Source of the DNA: Diacronema lutheri
Lineage: Eukaryota; Haptophyta; Pavlovophyceae; Pavlovales; Pavlovaceae
Direction of reading: 5' to 3'
Assembly: GCA_019448385.1 (NCBI GenBank)
Contig: JAGTXO010000004.1
Location: forward strand, 1,178,001 to 1,242,000
DNA: 64,000 bases
Below, piece after piece: positions 53,313 to 62,710 of this stretch (positions are counted from its first letter, which is position 1; each line of letters opens with the position of its first letter). The notes below the pieces were generated by a model, which ran no database searches, was not told the origin of the DNA, and worked only from the letters and a program-made list of their open reading frames with translations. Both the position numbers and the translations under genes were made by a program.

Positions 53313-54203
53313 ATGCTGCTCTGCGCCCTGCTGCTCGCGCCGACCGTGGGCGGGCGCGCGCGCCTCAGTCCGCGCTGCCACGCGACGGCCGCGCACGGCG
53401 CGGCGTCGATGAACCGTCTCACCGTCGAGGCGCAAGGCCGCGCGTCGGTCGTGGACGAGGGCGTCCCCAAGCTGTACTGGCCGATGCTCGAGCACCTGTT
53501 CGGCACAATGCAGCGTCGGTTGCCGGGGTTGCGCGACCTCGAAATCCCGGCCGGGCTGGAGCTGGCGGAGAGTGACAAGCCGCGCCCCGCCTCGCGCATG
53601 GAGAGCTGGTGCTTCCAGTCCGACCACTTCTGCAAGATCCGCGCGACGTACATTGACGCGGGCAAGCAGTCGCAAGTCCTCAACTCGCTGTGGTACCCGC
53701 AGCCGCAGTACGACCTGCCCGTGCTCGGGCTCGACCTGCTCTCCTTCGGCCCGAAGAAGCTGTGCGTCATCGACATGCAGCCGCTCCCCGCCTCGCGCGC
53801 GCGCCACCACGAGCTCGTCCGGCCGCTCGAGCCGGTGAAGCAAAGATACCCGCTCTTCCTCGGCGAGAAGTCGGACAAGATCTACTCGGACGACCTCTTC
53901 TTCTCCCCCGCGATGCTCTTCGGCCGTTTCAAGGACGTACACGAGGTCGAGACTACCCTCTTTCCCGCGATGATGGAGTACCTTGACTTTTACCTTGACC
54001 TCGTTCACGCAGCCGAGCCGGACGCGAGCGACGCGGCACGCGAGCGGGTCAAGGAAGGGCACAGGCAGTACGACCAGTACAATTCGGAGCGCGACCCAGC
54101 GATCGGCCTCTTCAAGAGCTACTACGGCAACGACTTTGCACAGCGCTACGTCTACGAGTTCCTCTTCACGAGCGCCGTGCCCGTGGAGGGCGCGCCCCAC
54201 TAA
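53313..54203 (+). CDS. PEBB: Ferredoxin-dependent bilin reductase, PebB-like
   Basis: 296 residues, single exon, from ATG 53313. The N-terminus (MLLCALLLAPTVGGRARLSP) looks like signal plus transit peptide. The body is a clear FDBR: ESWCFQSDHFCKIRATYIDAG, YDLPVLGLDLLSFG, LCVIDMQPLP and FFSPAMLFGRF. The LGLDLLSFG block is typical of PebB (15,16-dihydrobiliverdin to phycoerythrobilin) rather than PebA or PcyA. Asp115 (in YIDAG) and Asp262 (in RDPAIGLF) are in the places of the conserved active-site acids. Acts in the plastid with ferredoxin. In an alga without phycobiliproteins, its product would serve another purpose such as a photoreceptor chromophore. Confidence 0.85.
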   Translation: MLLCALLLAPTVGGRARLSPRCHATAAHGAASMNRLTVEAQGRASVVDEGVPKLYWPMLEHLFGTMQRRLPGLRDLEIPAGLELAESDKPRPASRMESWCFQSDHFCKIRATYIDAGKQSQVLNSLWYPQPQYDLPVLGLDLLSFGPKKLCVIDMQPLPASRARHHELVRPLEPVKQRYPLFLGEKSDKIYSDDLFFSPAMLFGRFKDVHEVETTLFPAMMEYLDFYLDLVHAAEPDASDAARERVKEGHRQYDQYNSERDPAIGLFKSYYGNDFAQRYVYEFLFTSAVPVEGAPH

Positions 54204-54244
54204 GCCGGAGCGCCGCTGTGCTGTCCCCGACCGCGCGCGGCAGC

Positions 54245-56483
54245 TCAGTGCGGCGCGACGTACTCATACACGTCCCAGCCCTGCGCCTCGAGCTTTGCGG
54301 CCTTGCTGAGCACCTCCTCCTCCTGCTCGCGCATATACTTGGACATCGCGTCGAGCAGCGCGGGCCGGCCGAGGCCGAGCATGCGCACCGCGAGCAAACC
54401 GGCATTGGCCGCGTTGCCGATCGCAACGGTCGCGACGGGCACACCCTTTGGCATCTGCACAATGGAGAGGAGCGAGTCGTTGCCTGCGGGCGCGCGCCCA
54501 GCCGGGCGCGGGTGCGGAGGCGGCCGGTTGCGGGCCGGGTCGAGTCGACAGGATGGCCCCAAGCGGAGTGCCAGCAGGTGCGCGCAATGTTGCCACGCTC
54601 GGCTCCGCGTGGCGTGGCGGGCCCGCGCCACGGCGCTGGCGGCGCGGCCCGCTGCGCGCACCGCTGAGCGTCGACGTCTTGACGGGCACGCCGACGACCG
54701 GAAGCGGCGTCATCGCCGCGACCATGCCGGGAAGGTGCGCGGCACCGCCCGCGCCGGCGATGATCACTTTGAGCCCGCGTCCGAGCGCCTCCTTGGCGTA
54801 AGTGACGAGACGGTCGGGCGTGCGGTGCGCGGACACGATCGTCACCTCGAAGGGCACCGCGAAGTGCTTGAGGATCTGCGCGCGTGTGCGCGCGCGAGGA
54901 GGAGGGAGGGGGCCATCGTGGTGCGGCGAGGCGCGTGGGCCGGGCCGCAGAGCGCGCGGCGGCCGCTCGCACGCGCACAGTGCGGCGCCGGTGGCGGCGG
55001 AGCACGCCTCGCCACGAGCGGCACGGCGCGCGCGCGCGCGCGCGAGCGCGCGCGCAAGAGCGCCGCCCGCTCGCGCCGCGCTCGCCGCGCGGGCGCCTGC
55101 GCTCACTTTGGCTGCCTCCTTCATGCACGGCAGGTCTGAGTCGGAGCCCATGATCACGCCGACGACGGGCGACGGCAGAGCGTCGGAGAGCTCGTCGCCG
55201 TCGAGGACGCGGACGGCGCGGAGCACGTCGGCGACCGAATCGCCCGTGACGTTGATGTGCCCCATCTTGCGCTGCGGCTTGGCCTCCGCCTTGCCATACC
55301 AATGGATACTCGCGCGCGGCAGCGTGAGCGCGCGCTCCATTGGCCGGCTGCAGTGCGCCATCGAACCGCCCGGCGCGTCAACGGGCCCGCCGACGAGGTT
55401 GAGCATCGCCGACGCGCCGACGACCAGCTCGGTCGAGCCGAGCGGCATGCCGAGCACAGCGCGCACGTGGTTCTCGAACTGGTCGCACGCGCACGCGTCC
55501 TGCGTGTAGTGGCCCGAGTTGTGCACGCGCGGCGCGACCTCGTTGAAGAGGACCTGACCGGCGGCGGTCATGAAGAGCTCGACGCCAAAGACGCCGCACC
55601 CCGGCAGCGCTGCGACCACCGCCTGCGCGACGCGGCTCGCCTCCGCCTCGACGGCCGCCCAGTTGACGCCGGCGGGCAGCGCCGAGTTGGCCGGCGTGAC
55701 GGTCGTGTGGCACATCGACAGCTTCTGCACGGTGTGCACGACGGGGTAGGCGGCGAGGCCGCCGTCACTCGAACGCGCGACCACGACCGCGAGCTCGCGC
55801 TCGAACGGCACCCATCGCTCCGCGTAGACCTCTGCGCCGCCCGGCCGGCCGGCGCCGAGCGACTCGAGCGCTTCGCGCACGGACGCGCGGTCCTTGACGA
55901 CGGCGTTGCCGCGGCCGTCGTACGCGTTGCGCTTGGCCTTGAGCATCAACGGGAAGCCCCAGTCCGCGCCGCAGCGCAGCACGCCCTCCTCGTCCTCGAC
56001 AGGCCGAAAGTCGCCGATCGGCACGCCACCGACCGATGTGAGGTGCACCTTTTGCGCGTACTTGTCCTGGATGATGCGCAGGGTGGAGGGCGGCGGCTCG
56101 ATGCGAAGCGCGGGGTTGCTCTTTGCAATCTTATCCAGCGCGTCCACGTTGATGTGCTCGATCTCGTACGTGACCACCTTGCACCGCGCCGCGAGCTGCT
56201 CGAGCGCCTCGGGGTCCTTGAACGAGCCGTGCACTGCCGCGCGTGTCACCTGCCCAGCGGGCGACTCGATACCACCGGGGTCTACGATGACCGTCTTGAT
56301 GCCGAGCCGATGTGCGGCGAGGCAGAGCATGCGCCCCAGCTGCCCGCCGCCGAGGATCCCGAGAGGCCCGTACGACTCGTCCATCGCGCACGCGGCCGCG
56401 AGGTCTCCGAAGTCCACTGCGTCAAAAGGAGAGCGCCTTTTGGTTTCGTTTGAAAAGGGGCGGCGGCCGCGCGTGTCGCTCAT
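54245..56483 (-). CDS. ADE2: Phosphoribosylaminoimidazole carboxylase, PurK-PurE fusion
   Basis: Join complement of 56483-55107, 54875-54662 and 54483-54245, 609 residues. Introns of 231 bp (GTGAGC...GCAG) and 178 bp (GTGCGC...GCAG) both fall in the PurE part. The PurK part (ATP-grasp) shows [25 protein letters not shown] and [16 protein letters not shown]. The PurE part shows [17 protein letters not shown], the SAHRTPDRL signature and [21 protein letters not shown]. Together they convert AIR to CAIR in purine synthesis, with the PurK-PurE order of fungal ADE2 and plants. An ATG at 56384 would give 576 residues; the longer start is uncertain. Ends 41 bp from the bilin reductase gene. Confidence 0.92.
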
Positions 56484-56538
56484 CAGCTTCGCGCCAAGCC
56501 GGGCGCGGTGTGGTGCGGGTGCGCGCGAGCGCGGGCGC

Positions 56539-57099
56539 ATGGCGGGCGCACAGGGGAACACGCACATCCCGTGCATCCATCGCACGGCGGATGGCGCCTT
56601 CCGCGGTGCCTACATCGGCGTTGTGTGGGGCGGCTACTTTGCGCGCGAGCACCTGCGCGAGGCGGCGCACAGCGCCGGGCTGCCGAGCGGCTACCCGCTG
56701 AGCACCGCGGCGCTCAAGGTCGGCCGCTTTGTCGGCGCGCACGTCCTCGGCTTCTCCCTCTTCCTAGGCGGGTACAACGCCTTCCAGTGCAGCCTCGAAC
56801 GCACAATCGGGCAGGACAGCGGGCTCACGCCCATCGTTGCGGGCGCGACGCTCGGCGCGCTCGCGAGCTGCATCCTGCCCACGCGGCCGACGGTGCCGAG
56901 CATCGCCGCAGGCGCGGCGGGCACCGCCTGCGCGTGCTACGTCGTTTCGCGCTCCTTCCTGCCCCCGCCGTCGCGCTCAGGGTCGTGCGCGCGCGCGAGC
57001 ACGCCGGCGTGCGCGGACGTATTGGGCGCGGCGCAGCCATGCGGAGCTTGCGCACGGTGGTCAGATTTGTCGTGCGCTTCCGCGCCGAGCCAACGCTGA
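56539..57099 (+). CDS. Tim17/Tim22/Tim23-like small membrane protein
   Basis: 186 residues. Gly-rich membrane helices with a Tim17-type pattern: [33 protein letters not shown], then a [13 protein letters not shown] link and [13 protein letters not shown]. The family comprises inner-membrane translocase subunits and several other organelle membrane proteins, so the exact role is open. The C-terminal 50 residues are Ser/Ala/Cys-rich and may be disordered. It starts 55 bp from the divergent PurK-PurE gene. Confidence 0.5.
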   Translation: MAGAQGNTHIPCIHRTADGAFRGAYIGVVWGGYFAREHLREAAHSAGLPSGYPLSTAALKVGRFVGAHVLGFSLFLGGYNAFQCSLERTIGQDSGLTPIVAGATLGALASCILPTRPTVPSIAAGAAGTACACYVVSRSFLPPPSRSGSCARASTPACADVLGAAQPCGACARWSDLSCASAPSQR

Positions 57100-57194
57100 T
57101 GAGCGCGTGCGGTCGCGTACGGCGCTGACGGCCCTACTGACGGCCAGCTGATGAGCTTTCACTGAGAGCCAAAAGGGCGCGGATTTTTTTGGTG

Positions 57195-60100
57195 ATGGTG
57201 AGGGAGCCGGCGCGGCAAGATTTGGAGGCGCTCTTGCCGCGCGCCGCCCCTGCGCTCTGGCGTCGGCGCGCGTCGGTCTGTTGCTTCTGTTGTTTGCTCA
57301 CTATCGCCCTCGTCGTGTGGGCTGCGCACGCCGCGCTCGACGACGCGCTGCTGCTCGTGTGCCTCGGCCTGCGCGTTGAATCCGTGCGCGTGGACAGCCT
57401 GTGCGACAACCCGATGCGGATCCGCGCGGTGGTGGAGACGTCAAGCGCGAGCCGGTTGCGGGTCTCGTTCTCTGATCTTCGGCTTGGCGTTGCGCTCGGT
57501 TCGGCGTCGCGCGCCGGCCTGACGGTGCGCGTGGTCGGCACGCACGCGATCAGCCTCGGCGAGCGCGTGCACGACCTCGAGGTGCTCGTCTCGCTGAACG
57601 AGGAGGCGCAGGTGGAGGGGATGCTGCAGGTGCTCGTTGATAGCGTGCTATGCGCCGCGATCCCCGATTCGCCCGAGCGCGCCGCCAACTGCAGCAGCGA
57701 GCTGGCGGCGATGGCGGAGAGCGCCGACATCCGCATCGCCGTTGGCGTCGGCGCACGCGTGCCGCTTCTCGGCCCGGTGGCGCTGCCCGTCGGCGTGCGC
57801 GTGGACCGCTCGCTCAAGCTGGACGCGCAGGCACGCCTCAAGATGCACGACGCCGTCGCCAGCCTCCGCCGGCGCGCGCGCTGCGCGGGCGGCGGCGAGA
57901 CGTTGCAGGTGCGCGCGCTCGAGGGGTTCTCGATCGGCGACGTCGTCTTCGAGGGCTTCAAGGTGCCCGAGCTGTCAGCGGAGCGGACGCGCGCGGACGT
58001 GAGCGTCGCGCTGCGCGTGAACGGCTCGATCCACGTGCGCGTCCCGCCCCTCGCGCTGCGCGTGTGCGCGCGCGACGACGACGGCGACGACGACGGCGAC
58101 GACGACGACGGCGCGCTGAGCACCCTCCGCTCTATGCCCTCCTTCAACAGAGCACTCGCGAACACGTCGGCGCCGACGAGCGGGTGCATCGGCACGCTCT
58201 CGACGCAGCCGTTCACATTGGGCAACGGCGAGCCCACCATCATCGGCGCGAGCGGCGTGGTCACGTATGGATACGGCGCTGGCGATGGTGACGGGCCGAG
58301 CGCGCGTGAGCGCGAGCGCGCGCGCTCGCACGCGGCGGCGCGGCCGGCCGAGCGCGCGCACCGGCGCGGCGGCGCGGCGGATGCGGCCTCGGCCGAGCTC
58401 TCGGACATGCTTTCGCCCCTCCACTTCGCCGAGCTCGTCTCACGGGGCCGATCCGTACGCGTGCGCGGCGCGTCGGACGCGGAGGCGTTGGAGGCCGCGC
58501 GGCGGCTTGGCGACGAATCGACGGACGACGCAGCGCACGAGGCGGCGCGCGGCGCGCTGCGCAGCGTGCAAGGGCGGGAGGACGCGCCGGTCGCGGGCTC
58601 GCGCTGCCTGCTCCAGCGCGTGCTGCAGGCCGTCTCCCTCGAGATCCCGCTGCGCAGACTGCTGCCACCCGCGGTGCACGCGATCGTGAAGGATGCGGCC
58701 GCGGCAGGCTCGTGCCTGATCGGCGTCTCCATGGCGTACGGGATCAACAGGACGGAGCAGAGCGCGGTCGACGCGCAGCTCGACTCGGGCCTCATCATGC
58801 AGGACTGTGTGCTCTTCCTCTCGCACGTCGTCGAGGACTCGAACGCGATGAACGCCGGCGCAGGCGGCGCGGCGGCCGGCGTGCCGCAGACGCAGGAGGA
58901 CGAGATGCGCGCTGCGCTCGGCGACGCGGCCGAGCGGCTGGCGCGCGGCGCCGTGCGCTTCGACGAGGTGCCGCCGCGCGCGCCGGACGAGGGCGCGGGC
59001 GGCGCTTGCCGCGTGGCGCATGGCGTCACGCACGCGCCCGGCACATGGCGGCCACGTCGCGTGCCCTCGCTGGTCGCGTGCGAGCTCGCGTGCTTGGCCG
59101 AGCCCGGCTGCGCGGCCGTCGACTACGAGGGCGATTCGGTGCCGGACGGCGCGGGCAAGTGCTCATTGTGGACGCGCGCCCCATTGTCCGTTGGGCCGGC
59201 GCGCGCACTCGGCCGCTGCCTGCGTCTCGTGCGGGCGGCGGAGCGCGGCGCGAACGGCGCGCGCGTCTCGGACGGCGCGGAGGGCGCGAACGGCGCGGAC
59301 GGCGGCGCGGACGGCGCGAACGGCGCGGACTCGCCCGCCGCGGCGCCGTACTGGCGCGTGCAAATGCTCGAGCAGCTGTCGATGGTGACGTGTCACGCGA
59401 GATGCGCGCACGCGGCGGGCTGCGTCACGGCCGAGTATTGGGCTGCGAGCCCCGTGCCGCTCAATTGCGCGCTCTGGTTCGCAGGCGGCGAGCAGCCGCG
59501 AGCGATGCTGCCCGCTCCGCCTCCATTGCTCGCGCCGCGCGCGCCGCCGCTCTTGCCTCCGAGCGCGCCGCCCGCGCCGCCGCCCGCGCCACCCGCGCCG
59601 CCGCCGCCGCCGCCGCCGCGCTGCGAGGACGGTGTGCACGACCTGGCGCTCTTCCGGCCCGTGCGCGCGTCGTCGTCGCAGTTCTCCACCTCCGCGGCCG
59701 CGGCGCACGTCGTCGACGCCGACGGCGACTCTCAGTGGATCACCGGCTCAGTCAGCGCGGCGGACTTGACCATCGAGTTTGAATCGTGGTCGCTCGTTCG
59801 GCGTGTTGTCGTGCGCTGGGCGGAGGTGGGCGGCGCCTCGTGGGTCGACTCTGGCGAGGTTTGCTACTCGGTCGAACTTGGCGAGCCGGGCGCGCACACG
59901 GTCGTCGCGACCGTCCGCTCGACGGGCAGCGGCGTCGACACGACGGTGCTGCCGCCCGACGCGGCAGGGCGGAGCATGCGCCTCGCCTTCAGCCGGCCGA
60001 GCCGCACCGGCTTTGCAATTTGGGCGGTTGAAGCCCTCGGCTGCGCCTACCCCGGCGCGCACGCGCCGCACGCGCCGCGCGCGCGCGCGGCGCTCCGGCC

Positions 60101-60497
60101 GGCGCACACGTCGCCGCCGCCCGCGCAGCCGCCCGTGCCGTCGAGCGCTCCGCCCGCGCTCGACGCCACTGCGCCCAGCGCGCCCACCGCCGAGCGCGCA
60201 CCGCCGGGCGCGCCAGTCGATGCCGCTGAGTGCTACACGCGCAAGGACCTCGCCGACTACCGCGGGCGGGTCAACCGCACGGTGGGCGGGCTCGCGTGCC
60301 AGTCGTGGTCGTCGCAGCAGCCGCACGAGCACAACTTCACCCCGGCGCGCTACCCGGGCGGTGGGCTCGGCGACCACAACAGCTGCCGGGCGGTCGGCTC
60401 AGCGTGGGCGTGGTGCTTCACGTTGGTCGAGCGCCCCTCGTGGCAGTACTGCCGGGTTGGGCCACGGCAGCAGCGCTGCCCGCCTGTGCGCAGGTGA
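57195..60497 (+). CDS. Membrane protein with PAN-like, discoidin (F5/8C-like) and kringle domains
   Basis: 1,100 residues from ATG 57195. One membrane helix near the N-terminus (about residues 25-47, CCFCCLLTIALVVWAAHAAL) suggests a type II or signal-anchored protein. A beta-rich region follows (to about 370), then a region with paired Cys, two PAN/apple-like modules (about 605-680 and 720-770), a Pro-rich linker and a discoidin-like domain (about 810-950, with RPVRASSSQFS and FAIWAVEALGC). A second Pro linker leads to a C-terminal kringle (about 1012-1096) with all six Cys and the DYRG, CQSWSSQQPHEH and WAWCF landmarks. These modules bind carbohydrates, lipids or proteins in other secreted proteins. 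Ligands here are unknown. An intron at about 58270-58380 (GTG-rich, Arg/Ala-rich) cannot be excluded. Confidence 0.72.
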   Translation: MVREPARQDLEALLPRAAPALWRRRASVCCFCCLLTIALVVWAAHAALDDALLLVCLGLRVESVRVDSLCDNPMRIRAVVETSSASRLRVSFSDLRLGVALGSASRAGLTVRVVGTHAISLGERVHDLEVLVSLNEEAQVEGMLQVLVDSVLCAAIPDSPERAANCSSELAAMAESADIRIAVGVGARVPLLGPVALPVGVRVDRSLKLDAQARLKMHDAVASLRRRARCAGGGETLQVRALEGFSIGDVVFEGFKVPELSAERTRADVSVALRVNGSIHVRVPPLALRVCARDDDGDDDGDDDDGALSTLRSMPSFNRALANTSAPTSGCIGTLSTQPFTLGNGEPTIIGASGVVTYGYGAGDGDGPSARERERARSHAAARPAERAHRRGGAADAASAELSDMLSPLHFAELVSRGRSVRVRGASDAEALEAARRLGDESTDDAAHEAARGALRSVQGREDAPVAGSRCLLQRVLQAVSLEIPLRRLLPPAVHAIVKDAAAAGSCLIGVSMAYGINRTEQSAVDAQLDSGLIMQDCVLFLSHVVEDSNAMNAGAGGAAAGVPQTQEDEMRAALGDAAERLARGAVRFDEVPPRAPDEGAGGACRVAHGVTHAPGTWRPRRVPSLVACELACLAEPGCAAVDYEGDSVPDGAGKCSLWTRAPLSVGPARALGRCLRLVRAAERGANGARVSDGAEGANGADGGADGANGADSPAAAPYWRVQMLEQLSMVTCHARCAHAAGCVTAEYWAASPVPLNCALWFAGGEQPRAMLPAPPPLLAPRAPPLLPPSAPPAPPPAPPAPPPPPPPRCEDGVHDLALFRPVRASSSQFSTSAAAAHVVDADGDSQWITGSVSAADLTIEFESWSLVRRVVVRWAEVGGASWVDSGEVCYSVELGEPGAHTVVATVRSTGSGVDTTVLPPDAAGRSMRLAFSRPSRTGFAIWAVEALGCAYPGAHAPHAPRARAALRPAHTSPPPAQPPVPSSAPPALDATAPSAPTAERAPPGAPVDAAECYTRKDLADYRGRVNRTVGGLACQSWSSQQPHEHNFTPARYPGGGLGDHNSCRAVGSAWAWCFTLVERPSWQYCRVGPRQQRCPPVRR

Positions 60498-60560
60498 CGT
60501 TCGTCGAGCGCCCCGCCTCGCGGTGGCGGTCAGGAGAGAGGCGCTCAAAAAAAAGTAGGC

Positions 60561-61813
60561 CTACGTCGCCTTGAGCGTTGTCCTGAACGCGTGGAAGGCG
60601 CCGACGACCGCGGCGAGCTGCACCTTCTCGTTGGTCCCGGCGGCAAGGCGCGCCTCCGCCTCCGCGAGCCACACGACCGCCTGCATTTGCATCAGCTTGT
60701 CCGCGCAGTCAAGCTGCAGCACGTAGGCATGCAAATCGCTCACAACATCAATCAATGCGAGCCCATGCTGAACGCAAATCTCCTTCACGCGCGCAAACGC
60801 AGTCGCAAAGTCGTCCGCGAGCAGCGACTTGAGGATGCGCTCGACGTCTTCCGGCTGCGGCTTGCCCGTGCACGTGTACACCGACGCGCGGTCGACGCGC
60901 GCGGCCTTCGCGCGCGCGGCACGGGGGCAGCGGCGAACGCGCGCCCGGGCGCGCGCACGTGCCGCGGCGGGCACGGCCGAGCGCGCGCGCACGAGAGCGC
61001 GCGCGGGTCGGCCGTGGCATTCGCGCGCACGCGCGCGCCGCGCGCATGCGCGCGAGATCGGCCGATTGGCACCGCGGGTGGCGCGAGCGCGCCGCAGTCG
61101 GCGCACGGCACGGTGCACGGCAGGCGCTCGGCGCGCACCGACATGGCCGTCGATTGCAGCACGTTGAGGCAACGGCGCATGTCGCCATGGCCGAGGCTGA
61201 CGCACGCTTCGATGCCGTCGGCCGTGTACTCCACGCCCTCCGCCTCGGCGATCTCGGTCGTGCGCGACGTCGCTTGCGCGGCCGAGAGCGGTGCGAAGCG
61301 GAAGCGCGTGCAGCGCGACTGGAGCGCGGGGATGATCTTGTTGCCATAGTTGCAGATCAGGCAGAAGCGCGCGTTGCGCGTGAACTTCTCCATCACGCGA
61401 CGCAGCGCCATCTGCGCCGGGTTCGTCATCGCGTCCGCCTCGTCGAGCACGATGAGCTTGGGCAGGTGCGAGAACATCTGCTTGGTGCCCGCAAAGTCCT
61501 TGATGCGCTCGCGCACGACATCGATGCCGCGGTCGTCCGAGGCGTTCAGCTCGAGAACCATGGATGAGTACGATTTGGTGTACATTTGGTGCGCGCACGC
61601 GAGGATCGTCGACGTCTTACCCGTGCCCGGCGGCCCGTAGAAGAGCAGGTGCGGCAGCTTGTTCGCCGAGATCAGCGCGTTGATCGTCGAGATGATCTCC
61701 TCGTGTGCGACGAGCTGGTCCATCGATTTTGGGCGGTACTTCTCCACCCACGGCAAGCTCTCATCCGTCAGCTTGGCCGCCACCTCGAGCGCCACGTCCT
61801 CATCCGCACCCAT
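60561..61813 (-). CDS. RFC5: Replication factor C small subunit, RFC5-like
   Basis: Join complement of 61813-61139 and 60905-60561, 339 residues, the usual RFC5 length. The 233-bp intron (GTGCGC...GAAG) follows LQSTAMS and the second exon restores VYTCTGKPQPEDVERIL. AAA+ motifs: Walker A GPPGTGKT (60-67), Walker B VLDEAD (122-127) and the sensor/SRC region LQSRCTRF. NASDDRGID and the C-terminal TNEKVQLAAVVGAF are diagnostic of RFC5 (yeast Rfc3). It is part of the clamp loader that places PCNA on primed DNA in the nucleus. Divergent from TAF9. Confidence 0.94.
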
Positions 61814-61887
61814 CCCCCCTCACTCTCGTCCCCCTCTCCCGCCCGCTCGTGCGTCCCCTCCCGCGCTTTGGGCGCGCACTTGCCACG
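61814..61887. promoter_or_regulatory. Shared divergent promoter interval, RFC5 / TAF9
   Basis: 74 bp between divergent start codons, rich in CCCTCTCCC and CCCCTCACTC pyrimidine blocks on the plus strand. No TATA-like element is visible. Confidence 0.4.
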
Positions 61888-62665
61888 ATGGCGCCGCGGG
61901 GCAAGAAGCACGCCCGACACGTCGTCCCCGACGTGGGCCTGCCGCGCGATGCCAAGCGGATGCAGCGCATGCTCGAGTCAATGGACGTGAAGCGCTTTGA
62001 GCCAAATGTCGCGCAGCAGCTCCTCGAGCTGATGCACCGTGCGCGCACGCGCCGCGCGGCCAGCGCGCGCGGCCGGCGCGCGCGGCCCTGAGTGTGCTGC
62101 GCCGCGCACGCGCGCGTGCGCTCGGCGCACAGGCACGATTGCCGAAACGCTCGAAGACGCGGTGCAGTACTCGGAGCACGCCGGGCGTGGCGAGGTGAGC
62201 GTCGAGGACACGCGCCTCGCGCTGGCGATGGTCTCGCGGACGGGCGACGTGCGCAGGCGACCGCCGCCCGGCCTGCTGCGTGAGATGGCGGCCGTGTGCA
62301 ATCGCAGAAATCTGCCCGAGCAGCGCAAGCAGAAGCAGCTGCCGCCGCCACGCGACACGTTCATCCACGACGGCCACCTGCGCAACTGGCAGGTGGTCGT
62401 GCCGCACCGCGTGCTCCGCCAGGCCGTGCCGATGTACACGCCAGCGCCGCCCCCGCCGGCGCCCGCCGGCGCAGACGCGCGCGGGCGCCGGACCGCGGCG
62501 CCGCAAATTCCGATCCGCCTGGGCGCGGTTAGGGCGCAGGCCGCCGCACCCGCCGCGCAGCCCGCCAACGCCGAACCGGCGACGCTCAACTTGCAGGACG
62601 CGCTCGCGCTCATGCAGGATCCGGCTGTCGATTACGATGACGACATGTGGGACGCCGAAAAGTAG
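61888..62665 (+). CDS. TAF9: TFIID/SAGA subunit TAF9
   Basis: Join 61888-62038 and 62133-62665, 227 residues. The 94-bp intron (GTGCGC...ACAG) splits the histone fold; splicing restores LLELMHRTIAETLEDAVQYS. Landmarks: PRDAKRMQRMLESMDVKRFE at the fold's start, VSVEDTRLAL in its third helix and the conserved block after the fold (PPPGLLREMA). TAF9 pairs with TAF6 in TFIID. The C-terminal third is Ala/Pro-rich and ends in an acidic DYDDDMWD motif. Without splicing the first exon would end in a short Arg/Ala tail. Confidence 0.92.
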
Positions 62666-62710
62666 TACCGGCCAGTTTTGAACGTAATCGCACGCGTGCG
62701 TGCGACCGCG

